Source: Pocillopora verrucosa
Lineage: Eukaryota; Cnidaria; Anthozoa; Scleractinia; Pocilloporidae
NCBI RefSeq assembly: GCF_036669915.1
Contig: NC_089314.1
Location: 31,432,134 to 31,496,133 of the forward strand
DNA: 64,000 bases
Reading direction: 5' to 3'
A program made the translations under genes and the position numbers. Numbering within the stretch: position 1 is the first letter of the stretch; each line of letters begins with the position of its first letter. The notes beneath the pieces are model-generated. The model had not been told where the DNA came from and made no database searches. It was given only the letters and a program-made list of their open reading frames with translations. Below are positions 48,523 through 59,943 of the stretch, piece after piece.

Positions 48523-50132
48523 AGCAATACTCAATTAGCTGATTGATAAGTTGTTGATGAATTTTACATGCCTCCGTCTTATTCTTCTGCTGACAGCCTA
48601 GTTTTGCTTACTCTCCAAGAGGAAACTGGGCACGAGCTTGCGTTACCAAGATTTCTTAACCAGAACTATATTAGGAAGTGTATTTGTATGGGAAGGGTTC
48701 CATCGAAAAATAGCAAGAAAACAAAATCGTAATTAACCCTGTCCGTTTTTTTACTTTCTTTAAGAAAATCTTGGCCGCTACCGTTATTTGCATTTTTGGA
48801 AATGGAAAAGAGGTCGATTTAAGGGCGAAATAATTTCAAAAATTGAAAGAGCGTCTCAGAGGTTGTAGCATCGTGTGAAATTCGGTGCTTCATGGGAGTA
48901 AAACTCATTGAGATATTCACCATTGCAAACGGCCAATTTCGTGGCTGGCAAAAGCGCTAGTGAGCCCTTACATTCTTTGTAAAATTTTTGATTTTTAATA
49001 TCGTGTGTTTGCGAGAATTTTACCACTATCGGGCTAAATCTTTGAGAGAAGGGTACGACCTATATTTCGATAACTCAGCACCAAAATGTTTTCAGTTTCC
49101 TGTAACCAATAATTAGTTCGTCAGTTTTTCGATTCGAACAACATCAGCCTCAGGCGTCAAAAGTCATTAAAGTCTCTGCATTTGTCTTGAACGAAGTTCT
49201 TGTAGACAAATCATGATATTTCAGCGATAAAAAATATTTGAAAGCTGAAAAATACGCCCGGAAAAACCTTCGGCATCGTCTTTAAAAGAAAAGTGTTAAT
49301 TCGCAAAAAAATTAGCTCATTTTTCTGGTGTAACAGATGTTTTTTAAGATTTGTTTATTCAAATAAAATGTTCGTTTTGTATCTAAATTGATCAAATTCA
49401 TATCTCAATTTGTGATAAATTGAAAACTGAAAAGTTTTGAATTAAATATTGTCACTAGTGATGTCTAAGCGATGCGTGGGGGACATTTATCACAACCTTG
49501 ATGGCAGAAAACGTAAGCAATATTATAATATGTTAACAGTAATTGACGAAAACACGTTGACTTAATTAATATTTAGACGTATTTAAAATTTAGAGTTACA
49601 TCTGAAGAATTTCTCCTCAAAGAAAATGTGGCAGAGATTTATTAAGGAAGTCATACGTACTTTTCACATATTGGAAATCTGTTTTGAAAAGTTTTCTAAG
49701 ACGTTAGCTGAAATACTTCCCCATAAAATTCACACACTAGAAAGAATGCTCCCTGTCTAAAAACAGATAATTCTATTTGGTGTATTTACAAACGTTTACA
49801 ATTAAATTACTGCTGATATTGTCACGATTCCTTATTCAATTAAACAAAATTATACAAACGGCTCTGGAAATAAGTGAATTAAGAGCGCATATCTACTTTA
49901 CGTGGGATAATTTACAGATGGGTTGCATATTTTGTTAGTTGAATTCACTTCCTTTTTCCTTTTCTTTCTGCTGCTTAAAGAAGAAAACAGGATCATTTTA
50001 TCGAGACTGGGGACAATAATAATCTCGTCAAATGTCGGTTATGCTTAATTACCGGTTTTAATGTGTTATCATTTAGCGTCACTTACTTTCGCCCGCGCGT
50101 TACTATCGGCCGGAAAAATACTAATCATCAAA
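48523..50132. other. Intergenic, no gene seen
   Basis: No supported gene. The end of the stretch holds the gene 10 promoter. Confidence 0.4.
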
Positions 50133-50142
50133 TATTTAAAAG
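50133..50142 (+). promoter_or_regulatory. TATA-like box of peptide gene 10
   Basis: 'tatttaaaag', 95 bp before the ATG at 50228; similar to the box in front of gene 9. Confidence 0.5.
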
Positions 50143-50227
50143 CGGTATGACTAAGAGAGAACCTCAAAGTAGAATTGGATTAAGATACGAAAACTCTGTT
50201 CTCACTGCACCAGCTTTTCAGTCGAAA

Positions 50228-51594
50228 ATGATCTCAAAAGTGCGCGTTTTTTTCTTGCTGGTTCTAATTGCCGTATCTATGTATCCTCGAACGCTCGCAT
50301 TCACAGCCGGAGCAGGCAATATCCGGGGTAAACGAGGTGCCAATAACATCCAGGTAAAATGTTCCTAGTATTTCCCTTCAGCATGCCAACCTTCTTTATC
50401 CACTAGGTCACTTAGCCTCATCAAGCTGAAGATGTATCGATGTGCAAACTTTTAATTGTTCGTGGTTTTGACACTATGCTCAGCAAAAGTGAGATTCGCA
50501 CTTTTCCTATTAAAAAGTCCGAAAAACTTTCTTTTTCAATCATTATTATATTTTTAGATTTATTTTGAATTTAATTACTGTGTGGAAAATATCTATTTTT
50601 TTTTCCGGCTACAATGAAATTGAATCATTTCGCTGATCTCTAGCGATTCCGATGCTCAATTGCAATTTTTGAGCACAGGTTATCAAAATATTACAATCCA
50701 TAGAATAGCCGGTTTTGAGTTGAATTTGATGCAGATATTCAGTATCGGAGCAGTCCACAGATGTACTTTAAAGTAATTTCCCATGAGAATAAACATCTCT
50801 TTGTCTAATTTTGAGCATGCGGTTAAAACATCTTCTCATTCCTTTAGCGGGAAATGTCACTTTCCCGACCCCTTAATCATAAATTGAGCATGTTATAGAC
50901 TTCATGATAGATGTCGTATTTTGAAATATTTCTCGATATATCTACATGAAGTTGACATTAAATTTAGATGCACTTATGTCTATCAGCACTGCAGGCGAAT
51001 TCGATAACATCTTAAACACATTTTATCGCAATTATGAGAAACAGTACTTTTACCATTTGTATTTGTCTTTCTTCTGTTTGAAGTTGAACGAACCGACGGA
51101 TAAATACTGACCGGGTACAACTGATTTAAGGTACTCTAGTCCTACAGCCAATGACATTACGTAAGAAACTAACCTATCAGTTTTCACGATATTAAACTTA
51201 CAATGCTCGACTGAGAAATTAACAGCACTTCACTTGACTTCAATCATTAGTTTTAATCAGGCTGTCGAAACGTCAGTCACTTTTATGTCGACAGTTCCTC
51301 CTGGACGAGCGGACCACTCAACCAACTACAACTCCTTGGTTAAAACGTTTATTGAACCATTCTAATTCAAAACAATTTACCATTATTATCAACTTTTCAG
51401 TGTAGATGATAACTTCTGCTCAGAAGCTTCAAAACATTTACTAAGTATTCGCTGCAGTTCAAGTTCAATTATTTCATTTTTCACAGGCTACCTATCACCT
51501 CCGCCGAGTTTGCGCGACAGCGCAGTCCGCCTGCCAATCCTTGAGAAAAAAAGATACAGCTTTTCACCAGATGGACCAGTCTAACGAACAGTAG
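50228..51594 (+). CDS. Secreted peptide precursor 10, FTAGAGNIR-GKR type
   Basis: Exons are 50228-50353 and 51487-51594, with a 1,133-bp phase-0 intron (CAG|gtaaaa; ttcatttttcacag|GCT). The product is 77 aa. The signal peptide ends ..YPRTLA, followed by FTAGAGNIRGKRGANNIQ, so an amidated nonapeptide is predicted. Exon 2 encodes TYHLRRVCATAQSACQSLRK, with a C-x6-C pair, and a polar Gln/Asp-rich end. An in-frame ATG exists at 50063, but the 50228 start gives a signal peptide matching gene 9 and sits correctly behind the TATA box. AATAAA at 51765. With gene 9 it forms the second recent pair of the family, but only this copy keeps the cysteines. Confidence 0.85.
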
Positions 51595-51764
51595 AAAGTC
51601 ACAGGAGCTTCAATTTGCCTTCTGAGCGAATTTTGTAGAAGACGGCGATAAAACCAGGATCATGAATACTCACCTTTACCGTAATTGTAGTGTTGTAGAA
51701 AGCAAGGACTCTAGATCAGTAACTGATAGATAATTTATTTCACAAACTGTAAAAAGAATACTGA

Positions 51765-51770
51765 AATAAA
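51765..51770 (+). terminator. Polyadenylation signal AATAAA of peptide gene 10
   Basis: Canonical AATAAA 170 bp after the stop codon. Confidence 0.45.
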
Positions 51771-54700
51771 CATTATGAGCACCCGAAAGTTATTCAGTTT
51801 ATGCGAGGAATTTAAATAACAATTTTTGCAGGCAAAAATATAACTATCTGAGAATATTCCTGTTCAGTGCTGGTTCGATTCTCATCGTCGCACAATGTTA
51901 AAAAAAATGAAATTATGACCAGGAGTATTGCTAATCCTCCCGAATTGAAAAATATATCAAGGTAGATAACAAAATCTTCCTTTCCAAGAACACAACAGAA
52001 TGACTCGGCCAGGAAAATAGAATCAACCATACAAAAAATGTTCTGAAGGAAAACTGGGACCGCGATTTTTACGCGGTGGTTGAAGGTACATACATGTATG
52101 GGTTCTAATCAACACAGCGGTCAAAGGTTTTCGCATGCGAAAATGTTGTAAAGATTAGGTGCCTTTAGGCTGTCGGAACAAAGTTAGCTCAGACGAGTTA
52201 AAAACCACCACATAAACCAGTAAGTTACGGTGTTTTAAAACAGTGTAACGTTTTCGTGAAAGCTCAAAACAGAATAGCAAAACAGAACACCTGCAATTGA
52301 ATAGGTTTTGTGTTCAATAAGTTTCCGTTGTTTTTCCGTGTCCCTACTTTTGTTTCCTTTCATTTATTCTAGGAACGTTTCAACTTTCTTTCGCTCGTTT
52401 CGCAAGACAGTAGTGGTCTCTTATGTTTTCCATTCAAATTTTGCGCTGAAAATTGGCGAGCAGCCGCCCAGAATTGATCCCCTCGCGCAAGCTCGATGTT
52501 TGATTGTTGTGTTGTTCTGATCACGGTTTCGGAGGCAGAGAGAAGCATTATGGGCGAAATGCGCCCAGATTTCTAAATTAGAGACCCTTGAAAGCCTCGA
52601 TCTTTTGATAGAGTCGTATTTCACCGATTGTTCGTTTTTCAAGGATCATGTCATAAACAAAATTGATTTTTTTTTTATTTCTTTTGTTCTTTGTTTCTTT
52701 CGCCGGTTCCTCTTACAAGTACCGACGTCTCTAGCTCAATACATGTCAGAAACATCTCACTTGTGAAGTCAATAAAAAACAGACGAAGCGAAGCTTCATG
52801 ATTAATTTTGTGGCTGATATTTCCACCACATTGTTTCAGCGACAGTTTTTAGTCAAAATAGCTATCAATACCCATTGATGGTGAATCCAGCTTAACTCTT
52901 TAAAGTAAACTTTTGTTCAGTTGATTAATGCAGAAAATTTGAAGCAAATTTTTTAAAGAGTTTTTCGTTTTTGAATCGTCGAAAATATTGGCAAACTTGA
53001 GGTGACATCTTTAGGTAACATGAACGCAAAAAACTGACAACTTTAAAAACAACTTGGCACCCTTTACAAAATGAAACCTTTGGTTATTAAATTATTAATT
53101 TTCTTTCCGGATCTTAGTAAATTGGTTATAATGAAAAACAATTTTTTGACGCAATTATTAGGTGTAAAGCGCCATATTTATGAGAAATATTTAAAAAACA
53201 AAGCGAAAAAAAAAAACCATGGTTGTTTTAAATGGCTTTCGGGTCGTAGGAGGGTAAACAGGCAGACATACATAGATCGGTATTCACTCATTATAAAAGG
53301 AATGTTTACTTCACCAGGTTAATAAATCCAGAATTGTGCATCTGTTTGCTTTCCAAGCTATAGTCACATAAAAACCAGAAAGATCCCTTAAAAAAAAAAG
53401 CCATTGGATGTACATTCCCTTCTTCGGAACATTAGCACCTTAACGTGTGAAAATTACTGGTTCTTGAGAATGGTAATTTATCTTAATACGAAACACGCGA
53501 TCAAAGCACAAATCTCAAGCAACAACACGGCATCTTTATTTATTGCCCAATGTCACCTCACTTACATGTTTTTTACATGTACAATTAGAATTTTGGTGGA
53601 AAAATTAAGAAAAGCTCTGTAAAATCTCTGACTTATTTGAAAATATCGCCGGTTAATGCACGCTCGCAACAACAAAAACCCCTTTCCTTTACCTTCCGAC
53701 AAATTACGAAAGAAAAAACGACAAGTGTCGGCAATACTTGTTACGATGTTTACAGTGCGGAGAAAACTCAAGTGTTTTAGGAGGACGCCGCACGAGATAT
53801 TTGTATCTAAACATCTGCTTCTTTTAAAGTGGAAAACGTTTCGGTTTGTTTCGCCAAACAAAAATACGCCCTTGGAAACCACGAAAGAAAAGGTAAGTTG
53901 AATGGGTAACAATTAAATTTCAATGATATTCAAGACAAAATGTCAGATACAGAAAATTCATTTCAATACATCAAGAACCGGCGAGCTGAATTAAGTAAAT
54001 ACCATAATGATAATGAAGAAAAAGATTTATCAATATCTTTAGGCGTACGAACGTATATTACCTTAACCAGATTCAGATTGGAAAACTAGTTAAGGCTGTC
54101 AATGAAGTTGTTAACGAAGGGCGGACTAATGTTATTTTCCCGGTAACTCCAGCACAGTAATTCAGGTATATCATTGTATCACATTGAAACACGCGAACTG
54201 GACAAAGTTACGAATATGAATGCCAAAGCGATAAGGAAAGTATTCACAGCTGTTTGCCGCTTTCATCTTCTACCTTGTCCGATCCGCACAGATATTTGCA
54301 ATTCCTAATGAGGCTCGGTGAAAGACGCAATTACCTACGAATGTTTTCACTATGAAAGACAAAAACTATTACTAATCGCTTTAGTCACATCGAGGATTAA
54401 ACCACAACTCCGCTTACAGCTGAGATCAACGACGGCTAAACTGAAATAAAAGCCGAAACAGACTTGACTTGGTTGAAAGTGCGATCGCCATTTGCCTTCG
54501 TTACCAAAGAAAGGTGAGGTAGGATTCGATACTTAGCTTGTTTTGCTCCTGACTTTCTCTCCAACTGTGATCGCCGAGATCCAATTTAACTTATTGCTTA
54601 AAAGAAACCAGCGTCCAATCCAAACCTCAGAAGCTTGAAACACTCACACGGTGGGGCGAGTTCCATAAAATTGAAAATTTGTAGTAACGGAAAGTGCATC

Positions 54701-57050
54701 ACGCAACTTCACAGCTAGCTTCCACAATAAGAAGGTTTGGTCGCTGTGATAAATGGCAGGTTCAATTTAAGGCAACATTGTAGACGTTTTACCCAGGAGA
54801 GATTATCCTCGAATTCAATTTGAAGAATTGCAAAGGAGATAAAGAAGTCTAATAACCGTCCCTAGCGCACCGAGAAAGGGAAATTGTTTTTTCGACTTTT
54901 ACTGGCCCTTGCTAAATCCTTAGGGAAATGCTGCCGCCAAAAATCAAGGTTTGTCCTTTGCCCGTTGGGAAAATCTAAAAGATCAACTGATATTCTTCAA
55001 TAGCCTGTGAGCGACTTGTCCAGCGTATAAACGGTAGAAGTTATTTGTCCCAAGAACGACAGATTCACATGAGTGAGGTCAATTTTTAAGCATTGTAAAC
55101 CAAATTTTTCTGCTTATCCGATGGATTTCCTCATCTAACTTCGCCACAGGCATCAGTGACCATTTCGGTTGCTTTTAAAGACCAAACTGAGCGTAAAAAA
55201 TTTAATTTACCCAAAAGTCCAACTGGGAATGGTAACAGGAGTGAAAGAAATATTTCACCGCTTTGATTTGATTTGAGGCAAGACGCAGAGGAGAGTTGAA
55301 TAGTAGGTCACTTTTGATCGAGAGTTTGACTCAGGTTGGGAAAGGATTTTGTAATCTAGATCGTTTAAATGAAGGAAGGCTTCTATAGATATAGAAAACA
55401 ATCGGCTTAGAGTTAAGTATGTTTTGTTTTGTCTTGCGGTTTTTTATATTATTTTTACCGATACTTGTGTTGTTAAACAGATCAACACTTTCTTATTTAT
55501 CTTCATCACAACACCTACATCACTCTCCGGCAAAAAAAAAAAATTCGGGTCTGGATGGGGTCTTTCTTTCCGGCGAAACTGATAGATCTCAGTTTTATTA
55601 GAAACCGTTCGTAATGTAAACCGTTCTTTGCTTGAAAAAGATTCAATAACAAGAGGAAATCTGCATGAAAAGAAATACGCTGACGATTATATTTGCGGAC
55701 TGAATTTTCAAAACAAACCAATCGATTTAGGGAAAGTGTGTAATTGCAACGAGAAACAAATCGTGTTCGCCGGAAGATGTCCATCACTTTGATAAATTTT
55801 AATGAAATCAAAGGATTTGGTTGTAATAAAAAACACTTATCAAAATTTCTAACGCACCTTGATGTCTCCTGGCTGTAGGTCATAGTTTTAGTGGTTTGTG
55901 TTGCCAGTTTTTCTATGCTGGAATTGAAAAAGAATGGAGCTGACGTTAAGGTACAAATTAATGTATCAGACATGGATTAAGTCGTGGGAGAAAAAATTAT
56001 ATTAATCGTGGAAACGTAAACATTTTTGGCCTAAATGATTTTGCCTTCATCAAGTTTGTACAGGATAGCGCGAGAACGTCTTCAGTAAACTGTCATCTGA
56101 ACGACGCACACCTCCAATTAAGCTACACAGGTTATCATTCGCCATGTGCCTTGAAGAGGACTTTTTTAATTTTAATCAGAAGTCATCTCAGCCAAGCTGA
56201 AAAGCGGCTGATATGTGCATGGATTAAAAATGTGTTTGCAAAGGATTCTAACCACACACCAAATGATTTGAGCTCATCAGCTCTGTAGGGGGCACTGGTA
56301 CTGAGCTGGCGTGGTTTTTCAATCAAAGTTGACACCATTCTGTGTTGCATGTAAATTTAGGCTAGAATGTTCGAAATCAGCATACAGTAAATAGCCTCAC
56401 GGAAACTTGTAAGAAATTTTCATCTATTTCCATGCGACATCATCGACGAGGAAGATAACTGAGGGTAATTTTAATTTTGTTAGCATTTAAAAGGAAAGAA
56501 GTTGATAATATTTATCATCTCAAAATTTCCGATTTGTTGCCAAATGCACACACCTTTAAAAAGATCGCACTGAATAGACAGATCTAAGAAATTGTTTAAT
56601 TTTTGTTATTATATTACTATGGTTGCAATGCATACAATGTTATTGCTTTTTATTCACCTCTTTCTAATTACCAAACATGATAATTGTTGGTTAGAATTAA
56701 TAATGAACAGACGTATTCAGATATTCCATGAATTTCTCGGCCAGCAAATATTCACTTATTTGAGACTCAAAATTAACTGATTTCCACTGCGATAGGTTAG
56801 TCTTTCTACAGACTTGTTTACAAAGTGTGTCTTTGTGGTATTATGGAACATTCAGAGCCTCTGGCCGAGAAGGATAAAAATGAGAATCAAACGCATGCTG
56901 TTCAGCTATTTACCGTCAGAAAGCTCGTGTTGTTTCGTAGTGATTAATATTGCATGCTATTCAATTCCCGAAAAAGATTTGCAGAAAAGCTCTCTAAGAT
57001 AACTAAAACAATTTCAAACAACGTAATCGTAAATTTTCTTTTAATTGCAG
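51771..57050. other. Long intergenic stretch, likely with 5' untranslated exon of the receptor gene
   Basis: No coding gene supported. A good acceptor (ttcttttaattgcag, ending 57050) means part of this stretch is probably a 5' intron of the receptor gene, but its first exon could not be placed. Minus-strand frames at 53562-53912 and 55515-55973 show no domain. Confidence 0.4.
57036..57050 (+). promoter_or_regulatory. Splice acceptor upstream of receptor start
   Basis: A pyrimidine-rich run ending 'ttaattgcag' 44 bp before the proposed ATG. It implies a spliced 5' leader and argues against the more upstream in-frame ATG at 56954. Confidence 0.5.
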
Positions 57051-57094
57051 GAAAATTTACAGAATCTGGAAGACTTGTACAAGGTTTAGAAGCA

Positions 57095-59755
57095 ATGAAT
57101 TGCACGAGTTGGAATAGGAAAGTTGGTGTTAGTCTCTTGGGTATACTTACAGTGTTTCACGTCTCTGTGCTATTTCTCCCCTTGGCGTCGTGCAATCCTG
57201 ACAGAAGAGCTTACAAGGACGGCCATGTCATCTTGGGAGGTCTATTTAATCTTCACTTTGCCGGAACTGAGGATCATTGCGGTGATCTTTTTACAATGGG
57301 ACTAGGACACGCTGAAGCTATGATATTTGCCATTGAAAGCGTGAACGAAAATCCTCGTCTTCTTTCAAACGTCACACTTGGTTACGATATTCGAGATTAC
57401 TGCGAGAGGACTGCTCTAGCTATGAAAATAACATATGATCTGGTGCGCAGCAGCGACCAAAACTGTATGCCCTCCACAAACCTTTCATCCACGGGCAACG
57501 TCACTGTGGTTACATCAAAACCCATTTCAGCTCTAGTTGGACCGTACAATTCAGGCAGTGCAGTCCTAGTGGGGAGTCTGCTCCAGGTTGCTCCTATTCC
57601 TGCGATAAGTCCAACTGCAACAAGCGTGGAGTTAAGCTCACCATTGTACAATGACTTCTTCAGGACAGTTCCACCAGATAACTGGCAGGCACAAGTCATG
57701 GCTGACATCATTGAGCATTTCAACTGGACATACGTGGCTGCCGTAGGCGTTGATGACTCCTACGGCCGCAATGGTATTTGGGCTCTGGAGCAAGAGTCTT
57801 ATGATAGAAAAAGCTTCTGCGTTGCTTTTTCGGAGTTCATCCCTCGCCTGAAGTTCCAGGAAAAAATAAAGCAAACAGTTTCAAGAATTAAAGCAAAGTC
57901 CAGTATTGGAGTGATCATAGTTTGGCTTTCTGGTGGCAAAGGCAGAGCATTCCTCAATGCGGCAACTGATCAAAACCTTCAAGGAAGAACATTTATACTA
58001 AGCGATGCACTTACTGCTGAAGAAGCGGTGTTTCTGGATCCTCGTTTTACTGTGTTAGATGGTTCTTTGGGGATACAACCACGAGATTACCAAGACCCTG
58101 CTTTTGAAGAACATCTCAAAAGGATTACCCCTGAAAAGAGCTTCGAAAGAGGAATGATGTGGTGGGAAGAATTTTGGAGTTCACATTTCAATTGTTCAGG
58201 AAACAAATCCAGTGATTCTGATATACCAGCTTGTGAGGCAAATCTCACTTTGAATAGCATTGTCACCAAGATCCGAAGCTCATTTGTTTCGTACGTCATT
58301 GATGCGGTATATGCCCTTGCATATGCCGTGGACAGTATCTACAACTGTTCAACAACAAATGACGCTGACTGTCCTTCAGTAAAACCGTTTGTAAAAGGAA
58401 GTGATGTTCAGAAGTCCCTCAGGAATGTCAGTTTCCCCGGAGTGACTGGCAGAATTCGATTTGACAGTTCCGGGGATCCTTTATCCGCCTCGTATGACAT
58501 CATCAGCTTCCAGCGTGTCTCAACCATTGGAACACCTCACAGAAAGGTTTTGGTGGGATGCTGGGACAAAGAAACTACACCAAAGCTCCGTTTGAACGAG
58601 TCCTCTTTGCACTGGGGTTCCCTTCTCAATAATCTTTCCGTTCCAGCCTCATTCTGTGCACGCGAATGTTCCCCTGGCACCATGAAGTCACCCACTACAC
58701 CATGCTGCTGGGAATGCATAACGTGTCCACAGGGAACCATCAGTGCCGGTAACGGATCAAGTTCTTGTACGGAATGTCAGCCGGAGACCAAACCAAATGA
58801 TAAGCGCACAGAATGCGAGGATTTAACGGTCATCAACATCTCACTGATGAGTCCCACTGGAGTCAGTATTATTGCGATAACGTCTATCGGTGTACTCTTC
58901 TTACTTCTTACACTATCGGTCTACGTTAAATTCTATAATACTCCAGTTGTGAAGGCATCTAGCAGAGAAATGAGCTTCCTGTTGCTCTTTGGTATTATGA
59001 CACTTTTTGCCCTCGCTGTCCTTGAGTTGGTAGAGCCGAGTCAAGCATTGTGCTACATCGTGTACGTTGGGCGTTATTTTGCACTGAATCTTTGCGTAAC
59101 AGTACTGTTCTTGAAAACGATGCGAATTACAAGTGTTTTTCAGGTAGACAAAGTAGCAGAACTATTTACACCGTGTTTTAAGACGATACAAAGGCAGACC
59201 ATGACAATCATATTTATGAATTCAGTCGCTTTATCCTTAATAGCACTGTGGATGATGTTTGATCCTCCAAGACGCGAGAAACTCATCCGTCCAGACGAAT
59301 ACATTTTTCTTGTGTGCAAACCTTTTGGCTTTAACACCGGCTTTTCGCTTTTCCTCGCTGTCTGCTCTTACACATCAACCGTGGCTCTCCTCTGCACCTA
59401 TTATGCGTTCAAAGCCAGGGACATCCCCGAGAACTTCAACGAAACAAAGTACATTGGATTCTCCATGTACATTCTCCTGCTTTCATCAATAGCATATTAC
59501 CCTGTGGTGTTCAATTTTGAGAGCTGGTATGTGACTCTAGTGGCATGTTCAACGACGTTAGTAACCTCATTTGGGTTACTGATCTGCATGTACGGTCCCA
59601 AGATGTATATCGTTGTCTTACAACCACAGCGGAATACTCTTGAAAGTGTACGTTCGCAAGTGTCTCAATATTCGTTTCACAAATCGCGATCTCAAATATG
59701 GGCAGCATCCACGTCTGTTGGGAGTTTAAGCAATGTCCTTAGCAAGTCCACATAA
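57095..59755 (+). CDS. Class C G-protein-coupled receptor, metabotropic-glutamate-like
   Basis: A plasma-membrane receptor of 886 aa with the coding region in one exon. The ATG at 57095 was chosen because it starts a signal peptide (..LLGILTVFHVSVLFLPLASC) and lies just inside an exon whose acceptor ends at 57050; the open frame also runs upstream. Residues 40-500 are the bilobed ligand-binding domain. Residues matching the amino-acid pocket of mGluRs are present: Ser153/155 in YNSGSAV, T174-S177 TATS, Asp195 in VPPDNWQAQ, Tyr223 in DDSYGRNG. Residues 521-574 are the nine-cysteine linker domain. Seven membrane segments span about 588-842, with the class C signatures FKARDIPENFNETKYIGF (772-789) and PKMYIVVLQPQRN (835-847). 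The tail is short and Ser-rich. An L-alpha-amino acid ligand is likely; glutamate is unproven. The exact orthologue is unclear. Confidence 0.93.
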   Translation: MNCTSWNRKVGVSLLGILTVFHVSVLFLPLASCNPDRRAYKDGHVILGGLFNLHFAGTEDHCGDLFTMGLGHAEAMIFAIESVNENPRLLSNVTLGYDIRDYCERTALAMKITYDLVRSSDQNCMPSTNLSSTGNVTVVTSKPISALVGPYNSGSAVLVGSLLQVAPIPAISPTATSVELSSPLYNDFFRTVPPDNWQAQVMADIIEHFNWTYVAAVGVDDSYGRNGIWALEQESYDRKSFCVAFSEFIPRLKFQEKIKQTVSRIKAKSSIGVIIVWLSGGKGRAFLNAATDQNLQGRTFILSDALTAEEAVFLDPRFTVLDGSLGIQPRDYQDPAFEEHLKRITPEKSFERGMMWWEEFWSSHFNCSGNKSSDSDIPACEANLTLNSIVTKIRSSFVSYVIDAVYALAYAVDSIYNCSTTNDADCPSVKPFVKGSDVQKSLRNVSFPGVTGRIRFDSSGDPLSASYDIISFQRVSTIGTPHRKVLVGCWDKETTPKLRLNESSLHWGSLLNNLSVPASFCARECSPGTMKSPTTPCCWECITCPQGTISAGNGSSSCTECQPETKPNDKRTECEDLTVINISLMSPTGVSIIAITSIGVLFLLLTLSVYVKFYNTPVVKASSREMSFLLLFGIMTLFALAVLELVEPSQALCYIVYVGRYFALNLCVTVLFLKTMRITSVFQVDKVAELFTPCFKTIQRQTMTIIFMNSVALSLIALWMMFDPPRREKLIRPDEYIFLVCKPFGFNTGFSLFLAVCSYTSTVALLCTYYAFKARDIPENFNETKYIGFSMYILLLSSIAYYPVVFNFESWYVTLVACSTTLVTSFGLLICMYGPKMYIVVLQPQRNTLESVRSQVSQYSFHKSRSQIWAASTSVGSLSNVLSKST

Positions 59756-59943
59756 ATAAATCTCCTACATGTCAACTATTATGGGAGAATCGTAAACGAA
59801 ATAACTAGTGGGTTCAAAAGTCATCTTCATGACAAGAACGGCGTGCGTAAAACTTGACGACTTTGACTAAATCTTCCTAGCACTGGGGCTTCCGAATAAA
59901 TATGAACAGCATGGATCCGTGTGAGTGAGAGTAGGGAAGAGGA

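Noticed and set aside
50063..50227. Upstream in-frame ATG for gene 10
   Set aside because: It lies before the TATA-like box and would bury the signal peptide inside the chain; gene 9 supports the start at 50228.
55515..55973. 152-codon minus-strand frame
   Set aside because: Its composition follows AT-rich non-coding sequence, with no domain, signal peptide or splice context; judged chance.
56954..57094. N-terminal extension of the receptor
   Set aside because: A good splice acceptor ends at 57050, so the extension is probably intron and leader; the Met at 57095 starts a proper signal peptide.
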